The notes: generated from the sequence alone by a model not told the origin. A stretch of 64,000 bases of DNA from Streptomyces sp. S465 (GCF_026898115.1 NZ_CP114036.1:7310001-7374000), one strand, 5' to 3'; positions 26,044-34,668 are shown, counted from the first letter of the stretch. Numbers and translations: made by a program.

Positions 26044-26793
26044 ATGACAGCGCACCCCACCGCCCCGCGGAGCCGCCGGGAACGTCCGGCGAAACCGGCC
26101 CTGACCCGGGAAGGCATCATCGCCACCACGGTCGACCTCATGCGTGCCGAGGGCCTGGAGCGGGTCACGATGCGCCGCCTGGCCCGGGAGCTGGACACCG
26201 GGCCCGCCTCGCTCTACGTCTACGTCCGCAACCTCGCCGAGCTGCACGCGGCCGTCCTGGAGGAGCTTCTCGGCACGGTCGACCTGAGTCCAGCCGGAGC
26301 GGACGGCGACTGGCGCGACCGGCTGGTGCGGATCCTCACCTCGTACACCTCGCTGCTGTTCGAGTACCCCGGTCTCGCCCAGTCCGCCCTGGTGGCCCGC
26401 CCCTCCGGGAAGAACTATCTGAATCTGGGGGAGGCGCTGCTGACGCTGCTGGACGAGGGCGGCCTCGAGCCCGACCGGGCCGCATGGCTGGTCGACCTGC
26501 TGATGCAGTTCGCCACCGCGACCGCGGCCGAGCACGCCCACCGCGCCCCCGGCGACACGCCCCAGAGCGAAGCGGACTGGCAGGCGCTCGCCGCGCGGGT
26601 GCGGGGCGCGTCCCCGCGCACGCATCCGCACATCGCCGCGCTCGGCCCCCGGCTGCTGTCCGGCTCCCCCCAGGACCGGTTGGCCTGGGGCTTCCACGTC
26701 CTCATCGCCGGGGCGCGGCACACCCCACTGCCCGAGACGCTCGCCCCGTCCCCGGCGGACGGCGGCGCGATCACCGCCGCTCGCCAGGACTGA
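26044..26793 (+). CDS. TetR family transcriptional regulator
   Basis: This 249-residue repressor has an N-terminal helix-turn-helix (LTREGIIATTVDLMRAEGLERVTMRRLARELDTGPASLYVYVRN, about residues 20-65) and a C-terminal ligand domain of the TetR_C type (WRDRLVRILTSYTSLLFEYPGLA). It is divergent from the monooxygenase/hydrolase pair and almost certainly represses both through the three palindromes. No ribosome-binding site precedes ATG at 26044. A TACGAT box ends 6 nt upstream, so the transcript may be leaderless. Confidence 0.92.
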   Translation: MTAHPTAPRSRRERPAKPALTREGIIATTVDLMRAEGLERVTMRRLARELDTGPASLYVYVRNLAELHAAVLEELLGTVDLSPAGADGDWRDRLVRILTSYTSLLFEYPGLAQSALVARPSGKNYLNLGEALLTLLDEGGLEPDRAAWLVDLLMQFATATAAEHAHRAPGDTPQSEADWQALAARVRGASPRTHPHIAALGPRLLSGSPQDRLAWGFHVLIAGARHTPLPETLAPSPADGGAITAARQD

Positions 26794-26941
26794 TATGCCC
26801 CGCTTCGACCCTCTGTGCCATGCTTTGAGGGGAGAAGCTTGGCGGTGCTATCTGCGGGATCTGCGGGATCTGCGGGCTTTCTCCTTCCGGGAGGCATGAC
26901 TCGGGTACGCCCACGAAACCGGCGGTCCGCGCACGGAGGCG

Positions 26942-29425
26942 GTGCAGGCGGCTGTGACCGGGCATGTGCTGACGTTCACGGGGACCGCGTTGGTGGCTGT
27001 CTACGTGCTCGACGCGGAGGGGGCCGAACTGCGGCTGGCCGAGACGGTGAGCGGCGCCGGACGGCCGTACGCGCTGCCGGCCCGCTATCCGCTGTCCGGC
27101 CGGTCCCCCGTGGCCGACGCCTTCCGCACCGGGCGCCCCCTGTGGCTGTCCCCCGACGAACTCGCAGGCTACGGCCGCGACACACCCGAAACCGGCACCG
27201 CGCCCGGCACACCCGAAACCGGCACCGCGCCCGGCACCACGCCGGGCGTCTCGCTGGGCGCGCTGCCGCTCGGCGGGGACGGCAAGGGGCTCGGATGCCT
27301 GGTGGTCGTGGACGAGGCGCCCGACGGCATCGACGCCGACCGCCGGGGCTTCCTCGAGCTCTACGCCCACCACGTGGCCGCCGGGCTCGAAGCGGCCGGC
27401 CCGCGGGCGCTCGCCCAGCCCGGATCCGCACTGCCCGGCCTGACCCCGGACCGGCTGCGGGTCGGCGCGTTCGTCCTGGTCCTCGGCACCGGGCGGATGA
27501 CCGCCGACACCCAGGTGCTGGAGCTGTTCGGCATCGCGCCGGAGGACTTCGACGGCCGGGTGGAGACCCTGCTGGCGGCCGCCGTCCCGGACGACGTGCC
27601 CGTCCTGATGTCGGTCCTGGAGCCGGACATGCTGACCTCGGGCGCCGCCCACCTGGAGTTCCGCATCCGCCGGCCCAACGGCGAACTGCGCTGGCTGGGC
27701 CTGCGCTCCCGGGTCGAGACCGGGACGGACGGCAGGCCCCGGCGCATGCTCGGCGTGGTCGCGGAGACCTCGTACCTGCGGCCCAGCGCCGACGAGGTGT
27801 CCCTGGTGCAGCGGCTGTCCGCCGCCCTGGCCGGGGCCACGACCATCCGCGACGTCGGCCGGGCCGTGGTCGGCGCGCTGTGCGAACCGCTGGGGGCGAG
27901 CCGGGTCGCGGTCGCCGAGCTCCAGGCCGACCAGCTGGTGGTCGGCCTCCTCGTGCCCGCCGAACCCGGCGCCTGGCCCGAGGTGTGGCGGTCCGCCTGG
28001 CGCTCCGAATGGCCCGAGCCGCCCAGCCACGCCCTGCCCTCGCTCACCGAGGCGCTGCGCGTGGGCCAGGTCAGCATCTGGCCCGAGGGCGCCGATCTCG
28101 AACCCGGCCTCGCCGGCATCGGCCCCGGCGGCCTCGCCGTCCTTCCGCTCCCGGCGGACGGCCGCACCGTCGGGGTGTGCCTGATCGGATGGGAGCGGCG
28201 GCACGCGTTCGGCCCGGAGGAGCGCTCGCTGCTGACCGCGACCGCCGGTCTGGTGGGGCAGGCCCTGGTGCGCGCCCACGCCCTGGACGCCGAGCACGAG
28301 CTGGCCACGATGCTCCAGCGCAGTCTGCTGCCCCGCAAGGTGCCGGAGCTGCCCGGCGGGGTGGCCGTCACCCGCTATCTGCCCGCGACGATGGGCCTGG
28401 AGGTGGGCGGCGACTGGTACGACGTGATCCCGCTGACCGAGAGCCATGTGGCGCTGGTCATCGGGGACGTGCAGGGCCACAGCGCCGCGGCCGCCACCAT
28501 CATGGGCCAGATGCGCACCGCCATCCGCGCCTACGCCGTGGAGGGCCATCCACCCGATGTGGCCGTGGCGCACGCCAACCGCCTCCTCGTCGGCATGGAG
28601 ACCGACCTCTTCGCCACCTGCTGCTACGCCGACCTCGACATGGAGGAGGGCGAGGCGTGGCTCGTCCGGGCCGGACACCTCCATCCGCTGCTGCGCCACC
28701 CGGACGGCAGCACCGAGGTCCTGGAGATCGAGGGCGGCCCGCCGCTGGGCGTGGTCGCGGACGCCGAGTTCCCGATGACCGCGGCCGGGCTGTCCGCCGG
28801 CACCCTGCTCGCCCTGTTCACGGACGGCCTGGTCGAGTCCGCCCGGCTCGACCTGGAGGACGGGATGCTCCGGGCCCGCCAGGCGCTCGCCCGCGCCGAC
28901 CCGGCCGACCCCGGAGGGGTGGCGGACGCGCTGCTCGGCGGTGTCAGCCGCCGCGAGGACGATGTCGCGCTGCTGTTGCTGCGCTACGACGGGATGCGGG
29001 TGCGGCCCACCCGGGCCGGCTGGACGGTGTGGCGGCTGCCCGACGCCGTCATGCACACCCGCCGCTTCACCGCGCGCACCCTGCGCAACTGGGGCGTGAA
29101 GGAGGAGCTGGACGTGGCCCTGCTGGTCACCTCCGAGCTGGTCACCAACGCCCTGGTGCACACCCAGGGCGAGGTGCGGCTCAGTCTGACGCTGACCGCG
29201 GACCGGCTGCGGATCGCCGTGAACGACCCGTCGCCGCGCACCCCCGTCAAACCGGCCACCGTGGACTGGGAGGCGACCGGCGGACGCGGGCTGCTGCTCG
29301 TCGAGGCCGTGTCGCAGTCCTGGGGCTCGGTGCCGCTGAGCGGGGGCAAGCAGGTCTGGAGCGAGGTCGCCCTGTCGTTCCGGCGGGAGGAGCCACCGGC
29401 GGCCGGAAGGGGGACGACCAGATGA
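26942..29425 (+). CDS. SpoIIE-family phosphatase with GAF, PAS and anti-sigma-type kinase domains
   Basis: This 827-residue multidomain signalling protein has GAF-like 1 (about 1-150), PAS (about 165-280, with RIRRPNGELRWLGLRS), GAF 2 (about 285-440), SpoIIE/PP2C phosphatase (about 455-675) with metal-binding GGDWYDV, IGDVQGHS, FTDGLVE and REDDVALL, and a C-terminal HATPase (about 690-815) with ELVTNALVHTQG and GGRGLLLVEAV. Proteins of this type dephosphorylate anti-sigma antagonists or phosphorylate them. GTG at 26942 has GGAGG only 2 nt away; GTG at 26954 is an alternative. Frame-compatible sequence continues upstream to a stop at 26897, so the true start is uncertain. The last codon overlaps the lipoprotein start. 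Confidence 0.88.
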   Translation: MQAAVTGHVLTFTGTALVAVYVLDAEGAELRLAETVSGAGRPYALPARYPLSGRSPVADAFRTGRPLWLSPDELAGYGRDTPETGTAPGTPETGTAPGTTPGVSLGALPLGGDGKGLGCLVVVDEAPDGIDADRRGFLELYAHHVAAGLEAAGPRALAQPGSALPGLTPDRLRVGAFVLVLGTGRMTADTQVLELFGIAPEDFDGRVETLLAAAVPDDVPVLMSVLEPDMLTSGAAHLEFRIRRPNGELRWLGLRSRVETGTDGRPRRMLGVVAETSYLRPSADEVSLVQRLSAALAGATTIRDVGRAVVGALCEPLGASRVAVAELQADQLVVGLLVPAEPGAWPEVWRSAWRSEWPEPPSHALPSLTEALRVGQVSIWPEGADLEPGLAGIGPGGLAVLPLPADGRTVGVCLIGWERRHAFGPEERSLLTATAGLVGQALVRAHALDAEHELATMLQRSLLPRKVPELPGGVAVTRYLPATMGLEVGGDWYDVIPLTESHVALVIGDVQGHSAAAATIMGQMRTAIRAYAVEGHPPDVAVAHANRLLVGMETDLFATCCYADLDMEEGEAWLVRAGHLHPLLRHPDGSTEVLEIEGGPPLGVVADAEFPMTAAGLSAGTLLALFTDGLVESARLDLEDGMLRARQALARADPADPGGVADALLGGVSRREDDVALLLLRYDGMRVRPTRAGWTVWRLPDAVMHTRRFTARTLRNWGVKEELDVALLVTSELVTNALVHTQGEVRLSLTLTADRLRIAVNDPSPRTPVKPATVDWEATGGRGLLLVEAVSQSWGSVPLSGGKQVWSEVALSFRREEPPAAGRGTTR

Positions 29426-30606
29426 GGTGTTTCCGTACCTACCCCCGTACGCGCCCGCACCCGCGTACGCACCCCGGCACGCACCCCCGTCGTACGACCC
29501 GTGCGCGCCTCCGTGCGGCCGTCGCCGTCGCGACGGGCCTGGGCCTGGCCGTGTCCCTCGCCGCGTGCGGCAAGGCGGCCCAGGTCGGCGAGACGGCCGG
29601 CCCGACCGGCCACCACCGCGGGGCCCTGCGGATCGGCGTGCTGCTCCCGGACAACGAGATCGCCCGGTTCCAGCGCTTCGACAAGCCACTGATCCAGCAG
29701 CGGGTCAAGGAGCTGTGCCCGCGCTGCACGATGACCTACGCCTACGCCCAGCATGACCCGGCCGCCCAGCGCTACCAGGTCGAATCCATGATGGCGAACG
29801 GGGTCGACGTCCTGATCCTGGACGCGGTGGACACCAAGGCCATCCGCCACTCCGTGATCCAGGCCCACCAGGCCCACGTCCCGGTCGTGGCCTACGACCG
29901 GCTCGCGGAGGGGCCGGTCTCCGGCTACGTCTCCTTCGACAACTATCGCGTCGGCGAACTCCAGGGCCAGGCGCTGCTGAGGGCCCTGGGCCCGGACGCC
30001 CGCCACCGCCAGATCGTCATGATGAACGGCTCGACCACCGACCCCAACGCGGCCTGGTACGAACGGGGCGCGCTGTCCGTCCTCAAGGGCGAGGTCAGGA
30101 TCGGCAAGTCCTACCAGACCGTCGGCTGGCGGCCGGAGAACGCCAACCACAACATGACCGCCGCCATCGCCATCCTGGGGCCGCACGCCATCGACGGCGT
30201 CCTCGCCGCCAACGACGGCGTGGCCTCGGGCGTCATCGCCGCCCTCAAGACGGCCCGTATCCATCCGCTGCCACCCGTCACCGGCCAGGACGCCGAGCTC
30301 AACGGCGTCCAGCGGATCGTCGCGGGTGAGCAGTACATGACCGTCTACAAGCCGTTCAAACCCCAGGCGTACGCCGCCGCCGAGATGGCCGTCGCGCTCG
30401 GACACGGCAGGTCGCTCACCGGGATCGCCGACCGGAGGGTCGACAACGCCACCGCCCGCGACATCCCGGCCGTGCTGCTCAGGCCGCTGGCGGTGACCGT
30501 GCACAACATCAAGCGGACCCTCATCAAGGACGGCATGTATCGCGTCGATCAGATCTGTACCGAGAAGTACGCGGACGCGTGCCGCGCGGCCGGACTCATC
30601 GGCTGA
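29422..30606 (+). CDS. Sugar ABC transporter substrate-binding lipoprotein (xylose-type, XylF-like)
   Basis: This 394-residue periplasmic-binding-protein-like lipoprotein has an unusually long, Arg/His/Pro-rich n-region (RTYPRTRPHPRTHPGTHPRR) before the hydrophobic core. The lipobox is LAAC with Cys49. The mature domain resembles XylF: IGVLLPDNEIARFQRFD, ANGVDVLILDAVD, VVAYDRLAEG and ILGPHAIDGVLAANDGVA. It would present a pentose-like sugar to the permease. Its ATG at 29422 overlaps the phosphatase stop (ATGA), so its synthesis is coupled to that of the sensor protein. Confidence 0.9.
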   Translation: MRCFRTYPRTRPHPRTHPGTHPRRTTRARLRAAVAVATGLGLAVSLAACGKAAQVGETAGPTGHHRGALRIGVLLPDNEIARFQRFDKPLIQQRVKELCPRCTMTYAYAQHDPAAQRYQVESMMANGVDVLILDAVDTKAIRHSVIQAHQAHVPVVAYDRLAEGPVSGYVSFDNYRVGELQGQALLRALGPDARHRQIVMMNGSTTDPNAAWYERGALSVLKGEVRIGKSYQTVGWRPENANHNMTAAIAILGPHAIDGVLAANDGVASGVIAALKTARIHPLPPVTGQDAELNGVQRIVAGEQYMTVYKPFKPQAYAAAEMAVALGHGRSLTGIADRRVDNATARDIPAVLLRPLAVTVHNIKRTLIKDGMYRVDQICTEKYADACRAAGLIG

Positions 30607-30646
30607 CGCGGCTCACGCTCACCGAACGACGGGAAGGGAGGAGCGG

Positions 30647-31423
30647 ATGGCTCATCGACCGTCGGCCCCGCCCCTGCTGGCGCTGCGGGGCGTCTCCAAG
30701 CGCTTCGGCGCGGTCCAGGCGCTCGCGGACGTCGAGCTGGAGATCCACGCCGGTGAGGTCATCGCCCTGGTGGGCGACAACGGCGCCGGGAAGTCCACCC
30801 TGATCAAAGTGATCGCGGGCGTCGAACCGGCCGACGCGGGCACCCTCGAATGGCAGGGCCGCCCCGTCCATATCGGCCGCCCGCACGACGCCCAGCACCT
30901 GGGGATCGCCACCGTCTACCAGGACCTCGCGCTCTGCGACAACCTCGACGTCGTCGGCAACCTCTTCCTCGGCCGCGAGATCCGCCGGGTCGGGGTCCTG
31001 AACGAGGTCGAGATGGAGCGCCGTACCCGGGACCTGCTGGCCACCCTCGCCATCCGCGTCCCCGATGTGCGCAGGCCCGTCGCCTCCCTCTCCGGAGGCC
31101 AGCGGCAGACCGTCGCCATCTCCCGGGCGCTGCTCGGCGAACCGCGCCTGGTCCTGCTGGACGAGCCCACCGCCTCCCTCGGCATCGAACAGACCGCGCA
31201 CGTTCTCGACCTGGTGGAGCGGCTCCGTGACCGGGGACTCGGGGTGCTGCTGATCAGCCACAACATGGGCGATGTCAAGGCCGTCGCGGACTGGGTCGCG
31301 GTGCTGCGGCTCGGCCGCAACAACGGGTTCTTCGACGTCACCACGACCTCCCAGGAGCAGATCGTCTCCTCCATCACCGGCGCGTCCGACAACGCGGTGA
31401 CGCGGCGGAAGGAGGAGCTGTGA
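30647..31423 (+). CDS. Sugar ABC transporter ATP-binding protein
   Basis: This 258-residue single-domain ATPase has Walker A GDNGAGKST (43-51), signature LSGGQRQ, Walker B LVLLDEPTA and the H-loop LLISHN. The ending LRLGRNNGFFDVTTTS is typical of the FrcA/XylG-like single-cassette ATPases, which pair with one XylH-type permease. GGAAGGGAGGAG precedes ATG at 30647. It lies 40 bp after the lipoprotein gene, and its stop overlaps the permease GTG. Confidence 0.94.
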   Translation: MAHRPSAPPLLALRGVSKRFGAVQALADVELEIHAGEVIALVGDNGAGKSTLIKVIAGVEPADAGTLEWQGRPVHIGRPHDAQHLGIATVYQDLALCDNLDVVGNLFLGREIRRVGVLNEVEMERRTRDLLATLAIRVPDVRRPVASLSGGQRQTVAISRALLGEPRLVLLDEPTASLGIEQTAHVLDLVERLRDRGLGVLLISHNMGDVKAVADWVAVLRLGRNNGFFDVTTTSQEQIVSSITGASDNAVTRRKEEL

Positions 31424-32628
31424 ACGGATTCGGCGACCCGGGCGGCCCCGCCGAACGCTTCCCCCACGCGTTCGTGCGCCGACTGCGCGCCGGTGAACTC
31501 GGCTCCGTCCCCGTCGTGGCCGGGCTCCTCCTGATCTGGATCGTCTTCCAGCTCCTCAACTCCCACTTCCTCTCCCCGCGCAACCTCTCCAACCTCAGCG
31601 TGGACATCGTCGGCACCGGCATGATCGCGGTCGGCGTGATCTTCGTCCTGCTGATCGGGGAGATCGATCTGTCGGTGGGCTCGGTGAGCGGCCTGGCCTC
31701 CGCCCTGTTCGCCGTGTTGAACGTCAACCACGGCATGCCCGAACCACCCGCCGTCATCCTGGCCGCACTCTGCGGTACGGCGGTCGGCCTCGTCCACGGC
31801 TTCTTCACCGCCGCTGTCGGCGTCCCAGCGTTCGTGGTCACCCTCGCCGGACTGCTGGGCTGGTACGGCCTGATGCTCGCCCTCATGGGCAGCTACGGCT
31901 CCATCAACCTCGACGATCAGGGCCTGGTCGTCCAGTTGACCAACTACTACTTCGGCGATGTCGCCGCCGCGTACGGGCTCGCGGCGCTCGGCACCGCCGG
32001 ATACTTCCTCGCCGCCCGACGAGAAGCCAAGCGCCGTCGCGCCGCCGGGGTGCCCGCCCGGTCCCGTGGCGAGATCGCCGTACGCACGGGGGCGCTCGCG
32101 GTGGTGGCCTTCGCCGCCGCGTCTGTGCTCAACCAGTTCCAGGGCCTGCCGCTGGCCCTGCTGATCTTCCTGGCCGTCCTCGTCGTCCTGGACTACGTCC
32201 TGCGCCGCACGGCCTACGGGCGCATGATCTTCGCACTGGGCGGCGGGGTCGAGGCGGCCCGCCGCGCGGGCATCCGTGTGACCTGGGTGCGGATCTCCGC
32301 GTTCACGATGTCGGGCCTGATGGCCGCCATCGGCGGACTCTTCCTGGCCTCCCGGATCAGCTCGGTCAGCCAGACGGCGGTCACCACGAGCCTGTTGATG
32401 AACGCCATCGCGGCCGCCGTCATCGGCGGCACGAGCCTCTTCGGCGGCCGCGGCAGCATCTGGTCCGCGCTGCTGGGCGTCCTGGTCATCCAGTCGATCG
32501 CCTCCGGCGTGACCCTGCTGGACATCCAGGCCGCCGTGCAATACATGATCACCGGTGGGGTGTTGTTGCTCGCCGTCGTGATCGACTCCCTGTCCCGCCG
32601 TGCGCAGAAGACGCACGGCCGGGCTTAG
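31420..32628 (+). CDS. Sugar ABC transporter permease (XylH-like)
   Basis: This 402-residue inner-membrane permease of the branched-chain/ribose/xylose family has about ten hydrophobic segments. Family motifs include LLIGEIDLSVGSVSGLAS and GGVEAARRAGIRVTWVRI, and the cytoplasmic loop around GGTSLFGGRGSIW. A loop of basic residues (about 185-215) is present. The GTG start at 31420 lies inside the stop of the ATPase gene and has AAGGAGGAG just upstream. Completes a three-gene importer whose first gene is coupled to the SpoIIE protein. Confidence 0.93.
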   Translation: MNGFGDPGGPAERFPHAFVRRLRAGELGSVPVVAGLLLIWIVFQLLNSHFLSPRNLSNLSVDIVGTGMIAVGVIFVLLIGEIDLSVGSVSGLASALFAVLNVNHGMPEPPAVILAALCGTAVGLVHGFFTAAVGVPAFVVTLAGLLGWYGLMLALMGSYGSINLDDQGLVVQLTNYYFGDVAAAYGLAALGTAGYFLAARREAKRRRAAGVPARSRGEIAVRTGALAVVAFAAASVLNQFQGLPLALLIFLAVLVVLDYVLRRTAYGRMIFALGGGVEAARRAGIRVTWVRISAFTMSGLMAAIGGLFLASRISSVSQTAVTTSLLMNAIAAAVIGGTSLFGGRGSIWSALLGVLVIQSIASGVTLLDIQAAVQYMITGGVLLLAVVIDSLSRRAQKTHGRA

Positions 32629-32640
32629 GGAGTCAGCGGG

Positions 32641-32877
32641 TCAGCGGGCGGCGAAGGCCAGGAAGTCCGTCCAGGCGGTGGCGGCTATGCGGAGGTGGGG
32701 GCCGCCGGGGTTCTTGGAGTCCCGTATGTGGACGGTGGTGGGGGTGGCGGCGACTTCGACGCACTGGCCGCCGGTGTTGTCGCTGTAGCTGGACTTGTGC
32801 CAGTCGTAGGCGACCTCGACGCAATCGCCGCCCGTGTTGTCGCTGTAGCTGCTCTTGAACCACACGAGTCTGCTCAT
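32641..32877 (-). CDS. DUF397 protein with tandem duplicated motif
   Basis: This 78-residue protein has the DUF397 motif twice in tandem: VWFKSSYSDNTGGDCVEVA and then WHKSSYSDNTGGQCVEVA, followed by the normal tail IRDSKNPGGPHLRI and TAWTDFLAFA. DUF397 proteins accompany Streptomyces HTH regulators of the WhiJ type and are thought to antagonise them. Its ATG at 32877 overlaps the HTH stop (ATGA). The nearly identical half-motifs indicate a recent internal duplication. Confidence 0.9.
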   Translation of the reverse strand: MSRLVWFKSSYSDNTGGDCVEVAYDWHKSSYSDNTGGQCVEVAATPTTVHIRDSKNPGGPHLRIAATAWTDFLAFAAR

Positions 32878-33695
32878 AGCTCACCCATCAACTGCTCGAT
32901 GAACCTTACGGATTCCTCTGGCCCGAGAGCCTGAGACCTGATCATGGCATAGCGCCGGGCGAGGATGCCTACCTCGTCGGCTTTCGAGACCAGGATGCTC
33001 TTGCCCTGACCTTCCAGGTAGACAAGTGGCGTCTCCTCCGGGGTCTCGATTAACTTCATCGGGCCGGGGAGTCCGGCGTGTCCGGCGCGACTCATCGGCA
33101 TGACCTGGATGACGACATTAGGGCGCGCGGCGCATTCGATGAGGTGCTCGTACTGCGGGCGCATGATCTCTGGTCCGTCGATCAACCGACGTAGCGCCGC
33201 CTCTTCGAGGACAACGCTCACCACTGCTACCGGCTTGCGATTGAGGAGCGCCTTGCGGTCCGTACGGGCCGCGACCAGCTGTTCCACCTCCTCCTCGTCG
33301 ACCGGCGGGAATGCGTAGTCGAACAGTGCGCGGGCGTACTCCCTGGTCTGGAGCAAACCGTCGATCAGGTGCGTGCAGTACGACGAGACACTGAGCGCTT
33401 CCTGTTCCAGCTGAACGAAGCCCTGAAAGTGAGCCGGATACCGCTCAAGCTTCAGATACTTGATCGCAGACCTCAGCAACCCGCCCGCGTCCAGAGCCTT
33501 CTCGGCCGCATCGATGAACCCGTCCGTGGGCGGCTTCGCGCACGTCTCGACGGCGCTCACCGCCGACCCGGTGTAGTTCATCAGCGCGCCCAGCTCGTCC
33601 TGGGTCAGTCCGGCACGCTCTCGTAGAAGCCGCAGCACAGCGGCGAAGTACTGGACGGTCGGCGGCGCGGAGTCCTTCTTCTTCGACGGGGCCAT
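32874..33695 (-). CDS. XRE-type helix-turn-helix regulator with DUF5753 domain (WhiJ/Scr1-like)
   Basis: This 273-residue regulator has an N-terminal helix-turn-helix (about 15-75: RERAGLTQDELGALMNYTGSAVSAVE) and a C-terminal DUF5753 domain (about 95-265: QTREYARALFDYAFPP, RADRKALL-like, HLIECAARPNVVIQVMPMSRAGHAG). This class is found with DUF397 proteins and small ATPases and controls differentiation in Streptomyces. It contains a TTA leucine codon (PMKLIETP, at 33051-33053), so translation should need the bldA tRNA. It is divergent from the ATP-binding gene. Confidence 0.92.
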   Translation of the reverse strand: MAPSKKKDSAPPTVQYFAAVLRLLRERAGLTQDELGALMNYTGSAVSAVETCAKPPTDGFIDAAEKALDAGGLLRSAIKYLKLERYPAHFQGFVQLEQEALSVSSYCTHLIDGLLQTREYARALFDYAFPPVDEEEVEQLVAARTDRKALLNRKPVAVVSVVLEEAALRRLIDGPEIMRPQYEHLIECAARPNVVIQVMPMSRAGHAGLPGPMKLIETPEETPLVYLEGQGKSILVSKADEVGILARRYAMIRSQALGPEESVRFIEQLMGEL

Positions 33696-33816
33696 ACAGG
33701 CCACCCCCCTCAACTTCGGTCAACGTCAATCAACCGGCGTTCGACAGGAGTTGCCGGTCGCCGCGGTCGACGCTCTGTTACTGGTGAAGGTAGCCTCCTG
33801 CACTGACAGTGGGAGC

Positions 33817-34230
33817 ATGAACGCGGAAAGTCACGACGTAAATCCGCTCCATGGCTGGAAGCAGCGGTTTACGCCCGTCCCCCCATCCGTCCCTCACGCC
33901 CGCCGCGCCGCCGGTGCCGCTCTCCGGGCCTGGGGCCTGGACAAAGGCTCAGCCGGCCTCGTACTTCTGGTCCTCTCCGAGCTGGCGACGAACGCCGTCT
34001 GCCACGGGCGCGTACCGGGGCGGTACTACGAGGTGCGTATCGCATACGACGCAGAGAAAATGGTCGGGGTGGAGGTGTCCGACCCGAGGGAGGGCCGCCC
34101 CCTGCTCGCGGCCCCGGCACCGGAGGACGAATCCGGACGCGGTCTGGCGATCGTGGATGCCCTGGCCGAGGCGTGGGGCATCCGGGAGCGCATCGTCGGC
34201 AAGACGGTCTGGGCCCGCATCCGCCTCTGA
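33817..34230 (+). CDS. ATP-binding anti-sigma-type serine kinase (HATPase)
   Basis: This 137-residue GHKL ATPase of the RsbW/SpoIIAB-like Streptomyces family has an N-box-type ELATNAVCHG, VSDPREGRPLL and the glycine-rich ESGRGLAIVDALAEAWG. It forms the third member of the divergent trio HTH/DUF397/ATPase that recurs in Streptomyces genomes. A GGGAGC precedes ATG at 33817. It could modulate a sigma or anti-sigma partner; none is adjacent. Confidence 0.88.
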   Translation: MNAESHDVNPLHGWKQRFTPVPPSVPHARRAAGAALRAWGLDKGSAGLVLLVLSELATNAVCHGRVPGRYYEVRIAYDAEKMVGVEVSDPREGRPLLAAPAPEDESGRGLAIVDALAEAWGIRERIVGKTVWARIRL

Positions 34231-34246
34231 CGGTGCTCGGTCAGGC

Positions 34247-34636
34247 GCGGCGCCGTCTCGCGCCTTCGGCGCACTTGAGCAGCGGGGCAGGGGGGGCGGG
34301 GGCGCGGCGCCGCCGCCGACTGACGGAGCGGTGGGGGCGGATGCTGGTGGCGGCTCGGCGTCGCGGGCGGTGCGGCCCGACCCGGAGTGCGAGCGGGGTC
34401 CGGGTACCCCTCCTCAAAACGCTTGATCTGACGCAACTAATTTGTCAATCAGTTTCCAGAGGGGTACCCCACCCCCGCCAACCCGGAACGAACCGGCACT
34501 CCGGCGACGGCCCCGGCCCCGAGCACGGAAGCCGCCACCGGCGCCCACACCCACGGACCCGGCGGACGGCGGCGGCCCGCGCCCCCCACCCCCGCCGCCG
34601 CTGCTCAATTGCGCCGAAGGCGCGAAACGGCGCCGC
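34247..34636. repeat. Large imperfect inverted-repeat element with AT-rich centre
   Basis: The outer arms 34247-34282 and 34601-34636 match in inverted orientation at 34 of 36 positions (core TCGCGCCTTCGGCGCA). The inner arms GGGTACCCCTC (34402-34412) and GAGGGGTACCC (34459-34469) match exactly. Between them each arm is a G-rich stretch of about 120-130 bp with partial complementarity. The central 46 bp (34413-34458) are AT-rich, unlike the surroundings. It occupies the whole 438-bp gap between the ATPase and methyltransferase genes. Frames read from either arm give the same RRRxAPSAxLSSG-like spurious peptide. Confidence 0.85.
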
Positions 34637-34668
34637 ACCCAACCAACGACCCCAACGAGGAGCGAGCC

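Noticed and set aside
24758..26793. Tetracycline resistance locus
   Set aside because: The enzyme is TetX-like and the regulator is TetR-like, but relatives act on many aromatic compounds; the sequence alone does not justify a resistance claim.
26771..29689. Very long minus-strand open frame (over 900 codons) opposite the SpoIIE gene
   Set aside because: It is antisense to a gene with clear GAF, PAS, PP2C and HATPase motifs; its composition (His/Gln/Gly-rich) is the usual reverse-frame artefact of high-GC DNA.
34231..34668. Small genes or a RiPP precursor beside the PIMT-like methyltransferase
   Set aside because: The only open frames come from the inverted-repeat arms, and no leader/core peptide pattern was found.
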